Positions 8,969-18,599 are shown, counted from the first letter of the stretch. The stretch: 64,000 nt of DNA from Nordella sp. HKS 07 (GCF_011046735.1 NZ_CP049258.1:4606001-4670000); one strand, 5' to 3'. A program made the numbers and translations. Notes: generated by a model not told the origin, from the letters alone.

Positions 8969-8998
8969 AGGGATTTGCAGGGATTTGCAGGGAATTTT
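8969..8998 (+). repeat. Short tandem repeat AGGGATTTGC
   Basis: Two perfect 10-base units at 8969-8988 are followed by a degraded third unit. The cluster lies just downstream of the anti-sigma gene. No function is evident. Confidence 0.6.
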
Positions 8999-9073
8999 CG
9001 AGAATCGCGGAGGCAATCCAGAAAAATCAAGGGGTTAGGCGGCCGGACTTGCCTGGTGCAGTGAAATTCGGAC

Positions 9074-9160
9074 GCTAGTGTGCTGAACGCGAAGTTCCTG
9101 ATATCAGGCGGCTCGGAAGGTTCCGCGGGCTGTGGCGAACTTCGGATTCGGGACACTAGC
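9074..9160. repeat. Palindromic repeat element with GCTAGTGT ends
   Basis: The 87-base element has terminal inverted repeats GCTAGTGT (9074-9081) and ACACTAGC (9153-9160) and an inner pair CGAAGTTC (9090-9097) and GAACTTCG (9137-9144), so it would fold into a long hairpin. It occupies the middle of the 357-base gap 8938-9294 between the anti-sigma gene and ileS, which otherwise holds no gene. It looks like a MITE-like or rhizobial intergenic palindrome. The ileS promoter must lie within or downstream of it. Confidence 0.65.
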
Positions 9161-9294
9161 CGCAAATTGGAATTTCCCAACCTCTCATGCTTCGGCGCGG
9201 GCTTGCAATGATGGAAAACGCCGCCCTTTCCCCTAGCGACTTTCGCTGTTACAAGCGCGCCCGACCGATCACCTCAAAATCCTGATTTACCGAC

Positions 9295-12228
9295 ATGAAC
9301 GACAAGACCGAAAATCCGGCGCGCGATTACCGCGAGACCCTCTTCCTGCCCAAGACCGCCTTTCCGATGAAGGCCGGCCTGCCGCAGAAGGAGCCGGAGA
9401 TTCTCAAGCGCTGGCAGGCTCTGGGCCTGTTCGACCGGCTCAGGGAATCGGCCAAGGGCAAGGAACCGTTCATCCTCCATGACGGCCCGCCCTATGCCAA
9501 TGGCAACATCCATATCGGTACCGCGCTCAATAAGATCCTGAAGGACCTCGTGGTCCGCTCGCAGCAGATGTCGGGCAAGGACGCCAATTACGTCCCGGGC
9601 TGGGACTGTCACGGCCTTCCCATCGAATGGAAGATCGAGGAGCAGTACCGTGCCAAAGGCCGCAACAAGGACGCGGTGCCGATCAACGAGTTCCGGAAAG
9701 AATGCCGCGCTTTCGCCGAGCACTGGATGGCCATCCAATCGGAGGAGTTCCAGCGCCTGGGCGTCGTCGGCAACTGGAAGGATCCTTACACGACGATGAG
9801 CTTCGCGGCGGAAGCGCAGATCGCCCGCGAGCTCATGAAATTCTCGACGAGCGGACAATTGTACCGCGGCTCCAAGCCGGTCATGTGGTCGGTGGTGGAG
9901 AAGACCGCGCTCGCCGAGGCCGAAGTCGAGTATCAGGATTACACCAGCGACACGATCCATGTGAAATTCCCGGTCACCTTCATGGCCGACGGCACCGCGC
10001 CCAAGGGTGATCTCGCCAAGGCCAGCGTGGTGATCTGGACGACGACGCCCTGGACCATTCCCGGCAACCGCGCCATCAGCTATTCGCCGAAGATCGCCTA
10101 TGGCCTCTACGAGGTCAGCAAGGCCGCCGCCGACAACTGGGCCAGGACCGGCGACCGGCTGATCCTTGCCGACAAGCTTGCGGAGGATGTCTTCAAGGCG
10201 AGCCGCGTCGAGGAATTCCGGCGCGTGGGCGATGTCGATATCGCCTCGATTGCCACCTGCGCACACCCGCTCTCAGGCCTCGGCTATGAGTTCCGCGTGC
10301 CGCTGCTCGCCGGTGACCACGTCACCGACGATGCCGGCACGGGCTTCGTCCACACCGCGCCGAGCCATGGCGCCGACGACTTCGAAGTGTGGGAAGCTCA
10401 TATCGGCAAGCTCAAGGCGATGGGCATCAAGACCGACATCCCCTTCACCGTCGATGGCGACGGCACCTTCACCAGCGAGGCGCCGGGCTTCACCGGCAAG
10501 CGCGTCTTGACCGACAAGGGCGAGAAGGGCGACGCCAACGAGGCCGTCATCCAGGCGCTGATCGCCGCCCAGGCGCTCATCGCACGCGGCCGCCTCAAGC
10601 ATCAGTATCCGCACAGCTGGCGCTCCAAGAAGCCGATCATCTTCCGCAATACGCCGCAATGGTTCATCTCCATGGGCGATGGCGAGAGGGACGGCCTCAG
10701 GGCCAAGGCTCTGAAGGCGATCGACGAGACGCATTTCGTGCCGCCCGCCGGCCAGAACCGTCTACGCGGCATGATCGAGGCGCGCCCCGATTGGGTGATC
10801 TCGCGCCAGCGCGCCTGGGGCGTGCCGATCTGCGTCTTCGTCAACAAGGCCACCGGCCTCGTGCTCGATGATCCGGAAGTGAACGAGCGCATCGCCGCCG
10901 CCTTCGAGGCCGAAGGCGCGGATGCCTGGTTCGCCGAGGGCGCGCATGAGCGCTTCCTGAAAGACCGTGTCACCGACCCGCATGAATGGGAGAAGGTGAA
11001 CGATATTCTCGACGTCTGGTTCGATTCGGGCTCGACCCACGCTTTCGTGCTGGAGAAGCGGCCCGATCTGCGCTGGCCGGCCGATGTCTATCTGGAGGGC
11101 TCGGACCAGCATCGCGGCTGGTTCCATTCCTCGCTGCTCGAGAGCTGCGGCACAAGGGGCAGGGCGCCCTATAAGACCGTCATCACCCATGGCTTCACCA
11201 TGGCCGAGGACGGCCGCAAGATGTCGAAGTCGCTCGGCAACCAGGTCTTTCCGCAGGACGTGATCAAGCAATCGGGCGCCGATATTCTCCGTCTGTGGGT
11301 GGCCTCGACCGACTATGTCGACGACCAGCGCATCGGTCCCGAGATCCTCAAGAGCAATGTCGAAGCCTATCGCAAGCTGCGCAACACGCTGCGTTACCTG
11401 CTGGGTGCGCTCGACGGCTGGGATGAGGCCGAGCGCCTCCATCGCCAGGACATGCCCGAGCTCGAGCGCTATGTCCTCCACAAGCTCGCCGATGTTCATG
11501 CGAGCGTGCTGGCGGGCTACCGTGCCTACGACTTCAAGCAGGTCGTCGCCACGCTGCTCAACTTCATGAATGTCGACCTTTCGGCCTTCTATCTCGATAT
11601 CCGCAAGGACGCACTTTATTGTGATGCGCCGTCGTCGTTGCGCCGGCGCGCCTGTCGTACCGTGATGGACCAGCTCTTCCATTGCCTGTCGACGTGGCTC
11701 GCCCCCATCCTCTGCTTCACCGCCGAGGAAGTGTGGCTGTCGCGTTTTGCCGGTGAGAAGAGCTCCGTGCATCTGATGCAGTTCGCAATCCCGCCGGCGG
11801 AATGGGTGGATGCCGATCTGGCCGAGAAATGGGAGAAAATCCGCGACGTCCGTCGTGTGATCACCGGCGCGCTCGAGATCGAGCGTCAGGTGAAGAAGAC
11901 GATCGGCTCCTCGCTCGAGGCGGCGCCCGAGATTCACGTCACCGACGCCGACGCCCTCAAGGTGTTGAAGGGGCTCGACATCGCCGAAATGGCGATCACA
12001 TCGGATGCCCTGCTGGTCGAGGATGAGGGGCCGGCGGAGGCCTTCCGTCTCGACGACGTGAAGGGGGTCGCCGTCGTCTTCAAGCCGGCCCAGGGCCGCA
12101 AATGCGCGCGTTCCTGGAAGATCACGCCCGAGGTCGGCAGCGACAAGGAATTCCCCGACATCACGCCCCGGGATGCGGACGCGGTGCGTGAATGGCAGAA
12201 GCGGCATCAGAAGAAGCTTTTCGCGTGA
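9295..12228 (+). CDS. ileS: Isoleucyl-tRNA synthetase
   Basis: IleRS charges tRNA-Ile and edits valine. This 977-residue class I synthetase has the HIGH motif as HIGT in [15 protein letters not shown] near residue 72, the CP1 editing domain with [15 protein letters not shown] near residue 245, [12 protein letters not shown] near 100, and KMSKSLGN near residue 645. The usual C-terminal zinc ribbon is degenerate: the two Cys pairs read KCARSW and TPRD, leaving one of four cysteines, so it probably does not bind zinc. It heads a run of genes in a conserved alphaproteobacterial order and overlaps lspA. Confidence 0.97.
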   Translation: MNDKTENPARDYRETLFLPKTAFPMKAGLPQKEPEILKRWQALGLFDRLRESAKGKEPFILHDGPPYANGNIHIGTALNKILKDLVVRSQQMSGKDANYVPGWDCHGLPIEWKIEEQYRAKGRNKDAVPINEFRKECRAFAEHWMAIQSEEFQRLGVVGNWKDPYTTMSFAAEAQIARELMKFSTSGQLYRGSKPVMWSVVEKTALAEAEVEYQDYTSDTIHVKFPVTFMADGTAPKGDLAKASVVIWTTTPWTIPGNRAISYSPKIAYGLYEVSKAAADNWARTGDRLILADKLAEDVFKASRVEEFRRVGDVDIASIATCAHPLSGLGYEFRVPLLAGDHVTDDAGTGFVHTAPSHGADDFEVWEAHIGKLKAMGIKTDIPFTVDGDGTFTSEAPGFTGKRVLTDKGEKGDANEAVIQALIAAQALIARGRLKHQYPHSWRSKKPIIFRNTPQWFISMGDGERDGLRAKALKAIDETHFVPPAGQNRLRGMIEARPDWVISRQRAWGVPICVFVNKATGLVLDDPEVNERIAAAFEAEGADAWFAEGAHERFLKDRVTDPHEWEKVNDILDVWFDSGSTHAFVLEKRPDLRWPADVYLEGSDQHRGWFHSSLLESCGTRGRAPYKTVITHGFTMAEDGRKMSKSLGNQVFPQDVIKQSGADILRLWVASTDYVDDQRIGPEILKSNVEAYRKLRNTLRYLLGALDGWDEAERLHRQDMPELERYVLHKLADVHASVLAGYRAYDFKQVVATLLNFMNVDLSAFYLDIRKDALYCDAPSSLRRRACRTVMDQLFHCLSTWLAPILCFTAEEVWLSRFAGEKSSVHLMQFAIPPAEWVDADLAEKWEKIRDVRRVITGALEIERQVKKTIGSSLEAAPEIHVTDADALKVLKGLDIAEMAITSDALLVEDEGPAEAFRLDDVKGVAVVFKPAQGRKCARSWKITPEVGSDKEFPDITPRDADAVREWQKRHQKKLFA

Positions 12229-12704
12229 AGCTCTGGGGCGGGCTCTCGGTCCTGGGGCTGGTCTACGCCGCGCTTGCCTTCGGCATCGACCAGACCTTCA
12301 AATGGTGGATGCTGCATGTCTTCGACATCGAGGCCCGCCAGCCGGTGGCACTGCTGCCGGTCTTCGATCTCGTGCTGGCCTGGAACAAGGGCGTTTCCTA
12401 TGGCTGGCTGTCGGGCGACGCCTCGCAGGACTTGCTGATCGCCATGTCGCTCGCCATCGCCGCCGGCCTGTGGATTTGGCTCGCCAAGGCAACGCATCCC
12501 ATGACCGCGGCGGCGATCGGCCTCATTATCGGGGGAGCGCTCGGCAATGCCTTGGACCGCGCCGTCTATGGCGCGGTGGCCGACTTTTTCTCCTTCCATA
12601 TCGGCAGTTTCAGCTGGTACATCTTCAACCTGGCCGACGTGGCTATCGTTGCCGGGGTAGGGCTCTTGGTTTATGAATCCTTTACCGAGGGTCGGGCTAG
12701 ATAG
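12225..12704 (+). CDS. lspA: Lipoprotein signal peptidase (signal peptidase II)
   Basis: LspA cleaves the signal peptides of prolipoproteins in the inner membrane after lipidation. Four hydrophobic segments are visible, and the two catalytic Asp motifs are [16 protein letters not shown] and [12 protein letters not shown] prefer the GTG start at 12225, which overlaps the ileS stop by four bases (GTGA) and gives the usual KLWG-type N-terminus and a 159-residue protein. An ATG at 12192 inside ileS is an alternative that adds 11 residues. The next gene encodes a lipoprotein that this enzyme would process. Confidence 0.93.
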   Translation: MKLWGGLSVLGLVYAALAFGIDQTFKWWMLHVFDIEARQPVALLPVFDLVLAWNKGVSYGWLSGDASQDLLIAMSLAIAAGLWIWLAKATHPMTAAAIGLIIGGALGNALDRAVYGAVADFFSFHIGSFSWYIFNLADVAIVAGVGLLVYESFTEGRAR

Positions 12705-12791
12705 CCGGTCACGGAAATGCCCGATTGCCGGAGCAATTTCGCGCCCGCAGGCCGCACGACACGGCTTTTGTCTGAAGGGATACTCGACATT

Positions 12792-13301
12792 ATGAAAACG
12801 GCCTTTGGACTCGTCCTCAGCATTGCGGCGGCACTTGCCGTAGCAGGCTGCTCCGAGACCAAGATGCAGGACCTGCTGGGTTCCGGGAAATCCGCGGTCC
12901 CCGACGAGACTCAGGTGCGCACCAATCGCAATCTGGCGATGCCGCCGGACCTCAATCTGCGTCCGCCTTCCGGCGAAGTCGCCGAGGATGGCCAGCTCAA
13001 CACGGTGGCGGCGGCGCCGCCGGCCGAGCCTGCCATGGACAAGGCGCAGCCCACGCCTGAGCCCGCACCCGAACCCGTCAAGACGGCGGCCGCCACTCCG
13101 CCGACGGCGCAAGGCGCCGAGCCGCCCAAGCAGGATGTCTATGAGAAATACGGCATCTCGAAAACCGGACCGGACGGCAAGCCGAAATCGGAGAACCAGC
13201 TCTATAAGGAGCTCCATGAGGCGCAGCTGGCCGAGAAGCGCAAGGCCAATCCGAATTACGGCACCATCTGGAACATGGGCAACGTGTTCAAGGACGAATA
13301 G
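12792..13301 (+). CDS. DUF3035-type outer membrane lipoprotein
   Basis: The 169-residue protein begins with a clear lipoprotein signal: a charged start, a hydrophobic stretch, and the lipobox AVAGC with the lipidated Cys near residue 20. The segment NRNLAMPPDLNLRPPSG resembles the conserved core of DUF3035 proteins, which sit between lspA and M16 peptidase genes in many alphaproteobacteria. A Pro/Ala-rich low-complexity stretch follows, then a charged tail with KYGISKTGPDGKP. I use the ATG at 12792 because it starts the signal peptide; an in-frame ATG at 12717 would bury it. The cellular role is not established. Confidence 0.75.
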   Translation: MKTAFGLVLSIAAALAVAGCSETKMQDLLGSGKSAVPDETQVRTNRNLAMPPDLNLRPPSGEVAEDGQLNTVAAAPPAEPAMDKAQPTPEPAPEPVKTAAATPPTAQGAEPPKQDVYEKYGISKTGPDGKPKSENQLYKELHEAQLAEKRKANPNYGTIWNMGNVFKDE

Positions 13302-13352
13302 CACGCCAGTCGCGCGTTTCACGACATACCATCCAATCACAAGGGTGATTTC

Positions 13353-14765
13353 ATGAGTTTCAATCGCCGCGGGTTTATCGCCGCATTGGCGGGACTATGT
13401 CTGCTTGCGGTTTCTGCCCCGCCGCTTCCCGCCTCGGCCCAGCAGCCCTACGCCGAGACCTTCATGCTCGGCAACGGCATGCAGGTGGTGGTCATCCCCG
13501 ATCATCGCGCGCCCGTCGTCACCCATATGGTCTGGTACCGCGTAGGGTCCGCCGACGAGCCGCAGGGCAAATCCGGCATCGCTCATTTCCTCGAGCATCT
13601 GATGTTCAAGGGCACCACCAGATTTCCGCCGGGCGCCTTCAGCCGCATCATCCGCGAGAATGGCGGGGAGGACAACGCCTTCACCTCCAAGGACTACACC
13701 GCCTATTTCCAGCGCATCGCCAAGGATCGTCTCGGCCTCGTCATGGATCTCGAGGCCGACCGCATGCAGAATCTCGTCCTCAAGGACGAGAATGTCCTGC
13801 CCGAGCGCAAGGTCGTCGAGGAAGAGCGCCGCGAGCGCACCGACAATGATCCCTCGAGCCTGCTCGGCGAGCAGCTCGACGCCATTCTCTATCTCGCCCA
13901 TCCCTATCGCAAGCCGGTGATCGGCTGGATGTCCGAAGTCAACAAGCTCACCCGCGAGGATGCGATCGCCTTTTACAAGCAGCATTACACGCCGGCCAAT
14001 GCGGTCCTGGTCGTCGCTGGCGATGTGACGAAGGACGAGGTGAAGAAGCTCGCCGAGGAGCATTACGGCAAGCTCGCCAACACATTCGACGTGCAGCCCA
14101 GGGTGCGTACGCAGGAGCCCGATCCGATCGCCCCGCGCCGCGTCACCTTGACCGATGCCCGCGCCGCGTCGCCGCTCATCCAGCGCTCCTATCTCAGTGT
14201 TTCCTACGCAACGGCCGCGAAAAGCGAGGCGGAGGCGCTCGATGTCCTGGCCGAAGCGCTGGGCGGCGGGGCCACCAGCCGCCTCTACAAGAAGCTCGTC
14301 GTCGAGAAGCGCCTCGCCTCCTATGCCGGCGCCTGGTATTCGGGCGACGGCCTGGATTCGGGGAGCTTCGGCGTCTATGGCTCGCCGGTCCCAGGCGGCA
14401 AGGTCGAACCGGTCGAGGCCGAGATCGATGCCGTTCTCGAGGAGGTGAAGGCGAACGGCCTCACCGAGGACGAGCTCAAGCGCACCAAGGCGACACTCAT
14501 CGCCGACACCATCTATGCCCGCGACAATCAGGGCCGCCTGGCGCGCAGCTTCGGCTCGGCGCTCACGACCGGCACAACCGTTCAGGATGTGCTCGACTGG
14601 CCCGCCCGCATCGAGGCCGTGACGCTCGAGGATGTAAAGGCGGCGGCCGCCAAGACCCTCGATATCAGACGGTCGGCGACCGGCGTCCTGCTGCCGGCGC
14701 CTGGCGCGCCGGCGGGCGGCGGTGAACCCGCCATGCCGTCCATGTCGAATTCTCCCGAACAATAA
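13353..14765 (+). CDS. M16 family zinc metallopeptidase, catalytic member
   Basis: This 470-residue protein has an N-terminal signal peptide ending near ASA-QQ (residue 30), so it is exported to the periplasm. The inverted zinc motif HFLEHLMF (HxxEH) is near residue 76, with the third metal ligand in VVEEERRER further on. Two M16 halves follow the usual pattern, the second ending near residue 440. The C-terminal tail is Pro/Gly-rich. It is paired with an inactive homologue immediately downstream, the standard heterodimeric arrangement. It probably degrades peptides or processes envelope proteins. Confidence 0.9.
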   Translation: MSFNRRGFIAALAGLCLLAVSAPPLPASAQQPYAETFMLGNGMQVVVIPDHRAPVVTHMVWYRVGSADEPQGKSGIAHFLEHLMFKGTTRFPPGAFSRIIRENGGEDNAFTSKDYTAYFQRIAKDRLGLVMDLEADRMQNLVLKDENVLPERKVVEEERRERTDNDPSSLLGEQLDAILYLAHPYRKPVIGWMSEVNKLTREDAIAFYKQHYTPANAVLVVAGDVTKDEVKKLAEEHYGKLANTFDVQPRVRTQEPDPIAPRRVTLTDARAASPLIQRSYLSVSYATAAKSEAEALDVLAEALGGGATSRLYKKLVVEKRLASYAGAWYSGDGLDSGSFGVYGSPVPGGKVEPVEAEIDAVLEEVKANGLTEDELKRTKATLIADTIYARDNQGRLARSFGSALTTGTTVQDVLDWPARIEAVTLEDVKAAAAKTLDIRRSATGVLLPAPGAPAGGGEPAMPSMSNSPEQ

Positions 14766-14768
14766 CCC

Positions 14769-16106
14769 ATGAGGCCCGTGATGCGCCCGCTCCGCCCGCT
14801 GCTTGCGGTATTCGCCGTTGTCGCGATTTATGTCGTCCCCGCCGAGGCGGTCGAGATCAAGGAGGTGAAGAGCAAGGGGGGCATCACCGCATGGCTGGTC
14901 GAGGACCACACCAATCCTCTCATCGCCATGCAGTTCTCGTTCCAGGGCGGAGCCGCGAACGATCCCAAGGGCAAGGAAGGCACGGCCCATTTCATCACCG
15001 CGATGATGGACGAGGGGGCCGGTGACCTCGATTCGGAGGCCTTCCAGGCCAAGCGCGACGATCTCGCCATGAAGATGTCCTTCGATGCGAATTTCGACCA
15101 GTTCCAGGGCTCGTTCCAGACGCTCTCCGCCAAGCGCGACGAGTCTCTCGCGCTGTTGAAGCTGGCGATGACGAAGCCTCGCTTCGACAAGGACCCGATG
15201 GACCGGGTGCGCGACCAGCTCCTGATCGGCGCGCGCCAGAACGCCGAGGAGCCGGAGAGCATCTCGTCCAGCGCCTGGATGGTGAAGGCTTTTGGCGATC
15301 ATCCCTATGCACGGGAATCGGAAGGCACCGTCACGTCATTGGCGACCATCACCCAGGACGACCTGCGCGCCATGCACAAGCAGCTCTTCTCCCGCAAAGG
15401 GCTGAAAGTGGCCGTCGTCGGCGATATCAAAGCGGAGGATCTGGCCAAGCTGCTCGACGACACCTTCGGCGATCTTCCCGACAGCGAGCCGCCTAAGCCC
15501 CCGGCGATGGTCCATGCCGCCGACAAGGCCTCGATCGAGGTGATCGACCGCGACATCCCGCAGAGCATCATCACCTTCGGGCATGACGGCATCCTGCGCG
15601 CCGATCCGAATTTCATCCCGGCCTATGTCACGAGCTTCATCCTCGGCGGCGGCGGCTTCGGCTCGCGCCTCACCGACGAAGTGCGCGAGAAGCGCGGCCT
15701 CACCTATGGCGTCTCGCTCAGCCTCTATCCCTTCGACCGTGCCGGCCTCGTTTTCGGGCAGCTCGGCACGCGCAACGACAAGGCGGGCGAGGCGCTCACC
15801 GTCGTCAAGGAGACGATGAAGAAGTTCGCCGAGGAGGGGCCGACCGCCGAGGAACTCGCCGAGACCAAGACTTATCTCACTGGATCTTATGACTTGCGCT
15901 TCGATTCCAACTCGAAGATCGCCAGCCAGCTTCTCGCCATCCAGCAGGACAATCTCGGCATCGACTATATCAACCGACGCAACGAGATGGTCAATGCGGT
16001 GACGCTCGAGGAGGCGAAGGCGCAGGCCAAGAGCATCTCCGACACGGACAAGCTCATCGTGACGGTGGTCGGCAAGCCGGTGGGGATCACGCCGACGGCG
16101 CCGTGA
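14769..16106 (+). CDS. M16 family peptidase homologue, non-catalytic partner
   Basis: This 445-residue exported protein is a paralogue of the upstream peptidase. At the position of HxxEH it reads HFITAMMDEGA, so the catalytic Glu and second zinc His are lost. The C-terminal half keeps the substrate-contact pattern EKRGLTYGVS near residue 315. It starts three bases after the upstream stop. By analogy with other bacterial M16 pairs, it should form a heterodimer in which the first subunit supplies the active site and this one helps bind substrate. ATG 14781 is a possible alternative start. Confidence 0.88.
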   Translation: MRPVMRPLRPLLAVFAVVAIYVVPAEAVEIKEVKSKGGITAWLVEDHTNPLIAMQFSFQGGAANDPKGKEGTAHFITAMMDEGAGDLDSEAFQAKRDDLAMKMSFDANFDQFQGSFQTLSAKRDESLALLKLAMTKPRFDKDPMDRVRDQLLIGARQNAEEPESISSSAWMVKAFGDHPYARESEGTVTSLATITQDDLRAMHKQLFSRKGLKVAVVGDIKAEDLAKLLDDTFGDLPDSEPPKPPAMVHAADKASIEVIDRDIPQSIITFGHDGILRADPNFIPAYVTSFILGGGGFGSRLTDEVREKRGLTYGVSLSLYPFDRAGLVFGQLGTRNDKAGEALTVVKETMKKFAEEGPTAEELAETKTYLTGSYDLRFDSNSKIASQLLAIQQDNLGIDYINRRNEMVNAVTLEEAKAQAKSISDTDKLIVTVVGKPVGITPTAP

Positions 16107-16136
16107 GAGGGCTGGCAATGAGTCTGGTAAGAAGTC

Positions 16137-16320
16137 TGCCCTCACCCTGAGGCGCGACCCCGGCGAATGCCGGAGGGCCCTCGAAAAGTGTGTTTCGCTA
16201 TTTCGTTCTATCCTGATGGACGCTTTGAGTGCCGCTTCGCGGCCACCTCAGCGTGAGGGTGCGGGGGAGCCATCCGCCCGTCCTCATCCCCGCGAAAGCC
16301 GGGATCCATTAAATTTTCGT
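16137..16320. repeat. Intergenic repeat-rich region
   Basis: The gap after the M16 pair has CCCTCACCCTGAGG at 16139-16152 mirrored by CCTCAGCGTGAGGG at 16246-16259, and a CCGCGAAAGCCGGGATCC block at 16289-16308. These are dispersed repeat words. They may form a terminator-like structure for the long ileS operon. No gene is seen. Confidence 0.5.
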
Positions 16321-16379
16321 CAATGCAGCAGGCGCCGCCCGCTTGCGTTTATTGAATGGACTCGACGTTCGTCAGGACG

Positions 16380-16895
16380 TTATGGCTTCGGCGCTTCGAA
16401 AGGATTGGTCTCGCCGGCATTGCGGTTGTTTTGGTAGCAGCGATCGAGCCGCTCCAGCGCGGCGGCGCTCTTGTCGAGCGGGATCGTGATGGTCGAACCG
16501 GCGCCGCGCACCTCAAGCCGGTTGGCGTTGCGCAACGCCTTGTTGAAACGCTCATCGGTCAAGGCTACCCGCACCGTGTCGGCGGTCGCCGTGACATCCG
16601 TTTTCCAACTGGTTTTTCCCGCCACGAATGCGACCGGATAGGCCTTGCCGCTGTCGAGCTTCCAGCGCTCCGACGTCATGGTGAGCGATGTGCCGGCGCT
16701 ATCGCGCGCGAAGCTCGCCTCGACTCCGTTGTCCACCATGCGGCTCATCATGCAGCGGTCGAATTTCTGCTCCTTGGTGAAGCTCGCCTCGATCTTCCAC
16801 GGTCCGATAAGAACCGAGTCGTCCTTGGTGGCGCTGTAGGCCTGAGCCGCCCCGCAGAGAAGAAACAAAGAGACGAATATGGCACGACCATTCAT
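16380..16895 (-). CDS. Secreted hypothetical protein
   Basis: I do not recognise a named family. The ATG at 16895 has a strong AGGAGGT ribosome binding site and starts a typical signal peptide (MNGRAIFVSLFLLCGAAQA) with cleavage near residue 20. The mature part of about 150 residues is rich in beta-prone segments and has two cysteines (FDRCMMSR and LDRCYQ) that could pair in the periplasm. A longer reading from 16928 would add 11 residues without a ribosome binding site. There are no operon partners. Some features (cysteines bracketing a beta-rich domain) recall the IalB type, but the match is too weak to name. Confidence 0.7.
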   Translation of the reverse strand: MNGRAIFVSLFLLCGAAQAYSATKDDSVLIGPWKIEASFTKEQKFDRCMMSRMVDNGVEASFARDSAGTSLTMTSERWKLDSGKAYPVAFVAGKTSWKTDVTATADTVRVALTDERFNKALRNANRLEVRGAGSTITIPLDKSAAALERLDRCYQNNRNAGETNPFEAPKP

Positions 16896-16975
16896 TCGGA
16901 CCTCCTGACGAATTCGAGCTGCCGGCAAACCCCGCTTAGAGATAAGTTCCAGTCCGGCAAAAAGTTCCCGAATGT

Positions 16976-17587
16976 TCAGGGAAGGCTCGCCCGCAAGGCG
17001 GCGTTCTCGGCCTCGAGTGACGCAACGCGAGCCTGCAGCTCTTCGAGCACGCGCGCCACATCGGCGCCATCGATCTTCTGCGGGATGTGCTGCGGGCAGT
17101 TAATGTCCCAGGCCTCGACCTCGAACAGGATGGCCTGTTCGGGCCTGGCAGCATAGTCCTCGGGCATCAGGCGCTGGATGAGCGCGTCGTCGTCGGCCAC
17201 CACGCGGGCGCGCCCCCAGAGCTTCACCCGCCGGCGATGCGAATAATCCATGAGGAACAGGAAGGCGCGGTCATTCTCGGCGAGGTTGCCGGTGGTGATG
17301 TATTGCCGGTTGCCCTTGTAATCGGCGAAACCCAGCGTTTTGGGGCCCACGATCTTGATGAAACCCTTGGGGCCGCCCCGATGCTGGGCGTAGGGCTGTC
17401 CGGCCGCATTGACGGTCGCCAGGAAGGCGGTGTCGATGCCGGCGAGGAACTGGGCGAGATCCTCCGTCAGTTCGGTTCGGAAACCACCGCGCTCCTCCAT
17501 TTTCTCATAGCCGGTCCGCGAGCCGCGCTCGGCCTGGATGGCTTTGACGCGGGGTGTGAAGGCGATGTCGCTGGAAGGAGTGCTCAT
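16976..17587 (-). CDS. Pyridoxamine 5'-phosphate oxidase family protein, FMN-binding
   Basis: The 203-residue protein has the split-barrel fold of the PPOX family. Characteristic segments are LAGIDTAFLATVNAAGQPYAQHRGGPKGF (residues 48-77) and LFLMDYSHRRRVKLWGRARVV (residues 109-130), which resemble FMN-binding stretches of general stress or flavin-reductase-like members. The last 25 residues form a coiled coil (VLEELQARVASLEAENAALRA), probably for oligomerisation. It is transcribed divergently from a LysR regulator with a shared palindrome between them. It is not PdxH itself, and the substrate is unknown. Confidence 0.8.
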   Translation of the reverse strand: MSTPSSDIAFTPRVKAIQAERGSRTGYEKMEERGGFRTELTEDLAQFLAGIDTAFLATVNAAGQPYAQHRGGPKGFIKIVGPKTLGFADYKGNRQYITTGNLAENDRAFLFLMDYSHRRRVKLWGRARVVADDDALIQRLMPEDYAARPEQAILFEVEAWDINCPQHIPQKIDGADVARVLEELQARVASLEAENAALRASLP

Positions 17588-17640
17588 GCCTCCAAAATAA
17601 TTCTTCTGCAGGGAATGATAATAAATGGCGATGACAAAAG

Positions 17641-17663
17641 ATTATTGCTAGTTTTGCAATAAT
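17641..17663. promoter_or_regulatory. Palindromic operator between divergent PPOX and LysR genes
   Basis: ATTATTGC (17641-17648) and GCAATAAT (17656-17663) form perfect 8-base arms with a 7-base spacer, and contain the T-N11-A pattern of LysR-type sites. The LysR start codon follows one base later. It is the likely binding site through which the regulator controls itself and the divergent gene. Confidence 0.6.
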
Positions 17664-17664
17664 C

Positions 17665-18552
17665 ATGGACCGCTTCGAGACCATCACGGCCTTCGTGTCC
17701 GTATGCGATGCCGGAAGCCTGACCGGCGCGGCCAGGAAACTGGGGCTTTCGCCCTCGGTCATGTCGCGCCACATCGCCGCCCTGGAAGCCCGTCTCGGCA
17801 CCAGGCTCTTCCACCGCACCACCCGCTCGATCAGCCTCACCGATGCCGGCGGCCGGTTTCTCGCCCGCGCCCGGCGCATCCTTTCCGATCTCGAAGAGGC
17901 GGAAGCCGCGGCGCAGGACGAAAAGGCCGGGCCGCGCGGCAGGCTCTCCGTGACGGCGCCGGTGATCTTCGGCCGCCTGCATGTGGCGCCGCTGCTCGCC
18001 GGTTTTGTCGAGCGCTACCCACAGGTCACCATCGACCTCACTCTCTCCGACCGTTTCGTCAATCTCGTCGAGGAGGGGCTCGATCTGGCGGTCCGGATCG
18101 GCCATCTGCCGGATTCGCAACTGATCGCCCGCCGTCTCGGCGAGACGCGGCGAGCCCTTGTCGCGAGTCCCGTCTATCTGGCCAGGGCCGGCATCCCGCT
18201 CCATCCGGATGACCTGGTGAAGTTCAGCATTATTTCCTTCGCGCCCGCGGCCCCGCCGCATCACTGGTCATTCGCAAAAGACCTCGAAGTCCGTGTCGAG
18301 CCGCGTCTCATGGTCAACAACGGCGATGCCGCCATTTCGTGGGCGCTGGGCGGCGCCGGTATCGCCCGCGTGTTCTATTATCAGGTGCGCGATGCGATCA
18401 AAGACGGCCGGCTCGTCGAAGTGCTTCAGGGCTTCGCGCCGGAGCCCATGCCCATCCATGCGGTCTATCCCACGGCGCGTCTGCTGCCCGGCAAGGTGCG
18501 CGCTTTTCTCGATCTAATCGTCGAGGCGGCGGATTGGCGCCTGAGCGAATAG
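17665..18552 (+). CDS. LysR family transcriptional regulator
   Basis: The 295-residue protein has an N-terminal winged helix-turn-helix (residues 1-60) with SLTGAARKLGLSPSVMSRHIAALEARLGTRLFHRTTRSISLTDAG in continuous pattern, then a periplasmic-binding-like effector domain (residues 90-290). It resembles the large CrgA-type subgroup. It is divergent from the PPOX gene and probably regulates it. The start has no Shine-Dalgarno sequence because the operator occupies that place, so the transcript may be leaderless. Confidence 0.9.
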   Translation: MDRFETITAFVSVCDAGSLTGAARKLGLSPSVMSRHIAALEARLGTRLFHRTTRSISLTDAGGRFLARARRILSDLEEAEAAAQDEKAGPRGRLSVTAPVIFGRLHVAPLLAGFVERYPQVTIDLTLSDRFVNLVEEGLDLAVRIGHLPDSQLIARRLGETRRALVASPVYLARAGIPLHPDDLVKFSIISFAPAAPPHHWSFAKDLEVRVEPRLMVNNGDAAISWALGGAGIARVFYYQVRDAIKDGRLVEVLQGFAPEPMPIHAVYPTARLLPGKVRAFLDLIVEAADWRLSE

Positions 18553-18599
18553 ATCACGATGAGTTTGGATTGAAACAATCCAAACTCATATACGTGATC
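18552..18599. repeat. Long near-perfect palindrome, possible terminator
   Basis: ATGAGTTTGGATTG (18559-18572) and CAATCCAAACTCAT (18576-18589) are perfect 14-base arms around an AAA loop, flanked by GATCACG and CGTGATC that also pair. It lies between the LysR and GNAT stop codons and could stop both transcripts. The words resemble a common rhizobial intergenic palindrome. Confidence 0.75.

Noticed and set aside
8953-9180. 75-codon minus-strand open frame between anti-sigma and ileS
   Set aside because: It runs through a tandem repeat and a palindromic element and has no ribosome binding site.
9161-9294. T-box or other tRNA-sensing leader upstream of ileS
   Set aside because: No T-box consensus or antiterminator was seen; such leaders are not expected in alphaproteobacteria.
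10762-12207. 481-codon open frame opposite ileS
   Set aside because: Antisense shadow of a clear synthetase gene.
13395-15302. 635-codon open frame opposite the M16 pair
   Set aside because: Antisense shadow spanning two well-supported peptidase genes; no domain.
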